51,635 nucleotides of DNA from Fragilaria crotonensis. Taxonomy: Eukaryota > Bacillariophyta > Fragilariophyceae > Fragilariales > Fragilariaceae. Every line of letters starts with the position of its first letter. Positions within the stretch are counted from its first letter, which is position 1. The notes beneath the pieces were generated by a model. That model had not been told where the DNA came from. It worked only from the letters and a program-made list of their open reading frames with translations, and searched no databases. The stretch lies in contig JAKSYS010000451.1 in assembly GCA_022925895.1 (NCBI GenBank), forward strand, positions 1 through 51,635, in the 5' to 3' direction. Positions 49,661 through 51,635 of this stretch are shown here, piece after piece. Made by a program: the position numbers and the translations under genes.

Positions 49661-50040
49661 GACAGATGTTGAGTTGGGAAGGGACATGGTAAAATCTCGT
49701 CCATCGTGTAGTGGGCACTAGTAGCTAGTAGTTATTAGGCACTTGCCATTTGCCATATGCACATATCGTACAATTGTCCGCCGTGAACAGTCCTGTCAGA
49801 CGTATTTTGCAGTGCTTCGTCGCGTGCGTACATTCTGTACCGGACCCTATGGTAACATCCTGCGTTATTATATTTCCTAGTTACTCTCGTAGTAACTTAT
49901 CACCGTGGCCTGCCTGTAGCTAGTAGCTATAGAGTGCTCCAGTACCTTGTACTGTAGTGACTTCTCTAGTAGAAGCGTGCTATAGTACGCGGAGTGCGTA
50001 CTGTGCTAGCGTGTTGTGTTGTAGACCAGGAAGTTATTAG
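49661..50040. other. Intergenic region
   Basis: AT/GC mixed, with GTAC words (CAGTACCTTGTACTGTAGTG near 49940) and CTAGTAGCTAGTAGTTATTAG near 49717. No gene. Confidence 0.4.
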
Positions 50041-50220
50041 CGTGGGCAACGGGCAATGGGTGGGTATTGGGTATGGGTACGACTTAGTTGGCGTGGGTGG
50101 GTAACGGTGGTCCGAACTCGACCATACGAAGCATGGGTGGGTAATGGGTGGTCCAAGCTTGCCTACCGGCTGCCTTGGGTACCCATGGACACAGGCGTCA
50201 TACCCAGTGCAGGACTCTGG
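50041..50220. mobile_element. G-rich element B, short copy of the family seen at 35.0-35.9 kb
   Basis: GTGGGTGGGTA and GGGTGGTCC words in the same order as at 35745-35845. The segment ends at TACCCAGTGCAGGACTCT (50201-50218), the inverse of the left end of element A. The copy is about 180 bp, so it is a deletion derivative or one end only. Confidence 0.5.
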
Positions 50221-51241
50221 TCTGTAGGCGCATGTGTAGGACCAATCAAGAGTTCAGGCTGGAGTCCGGTGTTACTTGTACTGCTACTCAAGAAAGATAC
50301 CAGTACAGTTGATCTGGACTACCTGTCAAAAACGTGAATAGGAATTCATACCTGCCAATTTATCTATTCCATAATTGAATATATCATAAATCATACATAC
50401 ACCCACGTGGTCTGTACCTGGTATCTGGTATCATATGACATACCGACATACCTCTTTCAATTAAACGAGACTATGTATGTGTGCCTGGTACCTGGTACCT
50501 GGTACTACAGTATGCGTAGACTGGCTAGCGGGTTCCTCACAATTGATCGGAGTATAGGTACTCGTACAGTACAGTACCTGGTATGCGCCATACATGAAAA
50601 AGTACTACTCGTACTGTGTTTTCTTATGTTCGGTATTACAGGACGTACAGTAGCCGACTTGCATCACAGAGCACTGGCGTCCAGAACAATATTGAGAAGC
50701 AAAGTAAATACGTAATCTATCTTGAGGACCTGTAGATAAGGGAAAATGTGATGATTTCATAGAAATATACTAATTTTTAGATTGTCCAAACGCACAGAAG
50801 TGAAGTTGTTTAAGTTTGTTGATCATAATGCCAAGGGCACAATGTTGACATCAGGACCTCATTATAAACAAAATGTTCTGCAGAGGATGACCACCAGTAA
50901 ATAAAAAATCATGTGGGTTACCTTCTTGTCTTCAATGGTGAGGCAGATCATTGTTGATTCAAAATCTTCAAAATGCATTGTACATTGATGTAATGAGAAG
51001 AATTATTTCCTCTTTTGTTGTGTTAAGGCTTGGTAAGATGTGCTTTAAGTACTGTTGGTTGAGAGAATGTGAGATTTGCCGCATTGTACAAATATACCAG
51101 CAATCTATGATGAAATGAGTAAAAGACACTCAATAAGAACCCAAAACAGTGAAAGTATACACGGTGTTCAACTGACACAGCAGGAAGCAAGGCACTATTG
51201 TAGGGTCATGATGATAATTACCAGGTTGTCATCATCATTTT
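50221..51241. other. Intergenic region
   Basis: A TACCTGG tandem run (CTGGTACCTGGTACCTGGTA, near 50489) and GTACTCGTACAGTACAGTAC-like DNA near 50560-50620. The part after 50750 is AT-rich and quiet. No gene is supported. Confidence 0.4.
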
Positions 51242-51481
51242 TCAAATGAAACACATTACATTTTTGAGAATGTCTAATGCTACAACAAAGTCTCCAGCTG
51301 ATTGTCCTTCCTTGGTGTACAATGGTTTCTCTATGATTGACTCTTGAATAGTAGTTTCAGGATCCCATGTCTTGACCAGACCTGCCTTTTTCTTAGGCAA
51401 GGGCTGGTATTCTTGATGCACTGTTGGGTCACAATATTTCTTTACCTGCACGTCCAAACTTAGATTGATTTTGTACACCAC
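51242..51481 (-). CDS. Possible terminal exon of a gene extending off the window
   Basis: An 79-codon frame with coding-like composition (EYQPLPKKKAGLVKTWDPET, then EGQSAGDFVVALDILKNVM) ends at TGA 51244-51242. The apparent start is GTG, so an upstream exon is likely. At the window edge the minus strand reads CCACAGGTGAGG, which could be a donor site. No family recognised; treat as tentative. Confidence 0.3.
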   Translation of the reverse strand: MVYKINLSLDVQVKKYCDPTVHQEYQPLPKKKAGLVKTWDPETTIQESIIEKPLYTKEGQSAGDFVVALDILKNVMCFI

Positions 51482-51635
51482 AGCAGCACATGGAACTAAG
51501 CAGCAGCAAATGGCTACTATTGTCCTGCATGGAAAGTTTACTCCACGATCATCATGTCAGGCAAATGTTATAAGATAATCCTGGATTGTTTCCTTTCATC
51601 ACCAGTAAGGTCTTTGTGTACCCCCTCACCTGTGG

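Noticed and set aside
49149..49718. 189-codon minus-strand frame with repeated HHISDHKSINSGPND units
   Set aside because: Units are 176 bp (not a multiple of three), so periodic frame changes would occur in a longer array; the DNA-level tandem repeat explains it.

Overview
This window looks like nuclear DNA of a diatom, most likely a raphid pennate. Nothing in it resembles bacterial operon structure. Genes are monocistronic with rare short GT-AG introns (76, 79 and 100 bp). Two predicted plastid precursors carry a hydrophobic signal peptide followed by a Phe at the presumed cleavage point (LCFQ, RGFQ), as in diatom bipartite plastid targeting. There is a ribonuclease-inhibitor-type LRR protein, a Ty1/copia element that appears to use an internal initiator-tRNA primer site, and a high load of DNA transposons. 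The species cannot be named from the sequence alone.

Layout. 1-6954 (minus): a decayed Ty1/copia retrotransposon cut by the window edge, with an unusual membrane-segment ORF between gag and protease. 7.1-11.9 kb: host genes for a nuclear 2OG-Fe(II) oxygenase-like protein, an SLC10A7-like transporter, and a plastid DUF4336 protein. 12.7-15.2 kb: a non-autonomous inverted-repeat element. 15.6-20.5 kb: an LRR protein, a membrane-anchored coiled-coil cyclophilin-like protein, and a CPBP (CAAX-like) protease with one frameshift. 20.9-22.5 kb: a second member of the same inverted-repeat family. 23.0-27.4 kb: an F-box protein and the large subunit of replication protein A (RPA1). 27.9-31.2 kb: low-complexity DNA, hairpins and a 1.18-kb MITE with PIF/Harbinger-like features. 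31.6-34.6 kb: a disordered nuclear protein with a candidate SUMO-interacting motif, and a prolyl-4-hydroxylase-like enzyme.

From about 35 kb to the end the window is mostly mobile DNA. It holds a G-rich foldback repeat family (35.0-35.9 and 50.0-50.2 kb) and a CMC (CACTA/Plavaka-like) transposase broken by several frameshifts. That transposase faces a largely intact 819-residue protein with a putative 2OG-Fe(II) dioxygenase domain. Next comes a hAT transposase with a convergent accessory ORF pair, and then a 176-bp satellite-like tandem array.

The most interesting candidate is the 36.9-43.1 kb element. A transposase and an oxygenase are arranged tail to tail, which recalls the fungal KDZ transposons that carry TET/JBP oxygenases. 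It may be a transposon that encodes its own nucleic-acid or protein modifying enzyme. The domain calls rest on motifs read by eye and have not been searched against databases.
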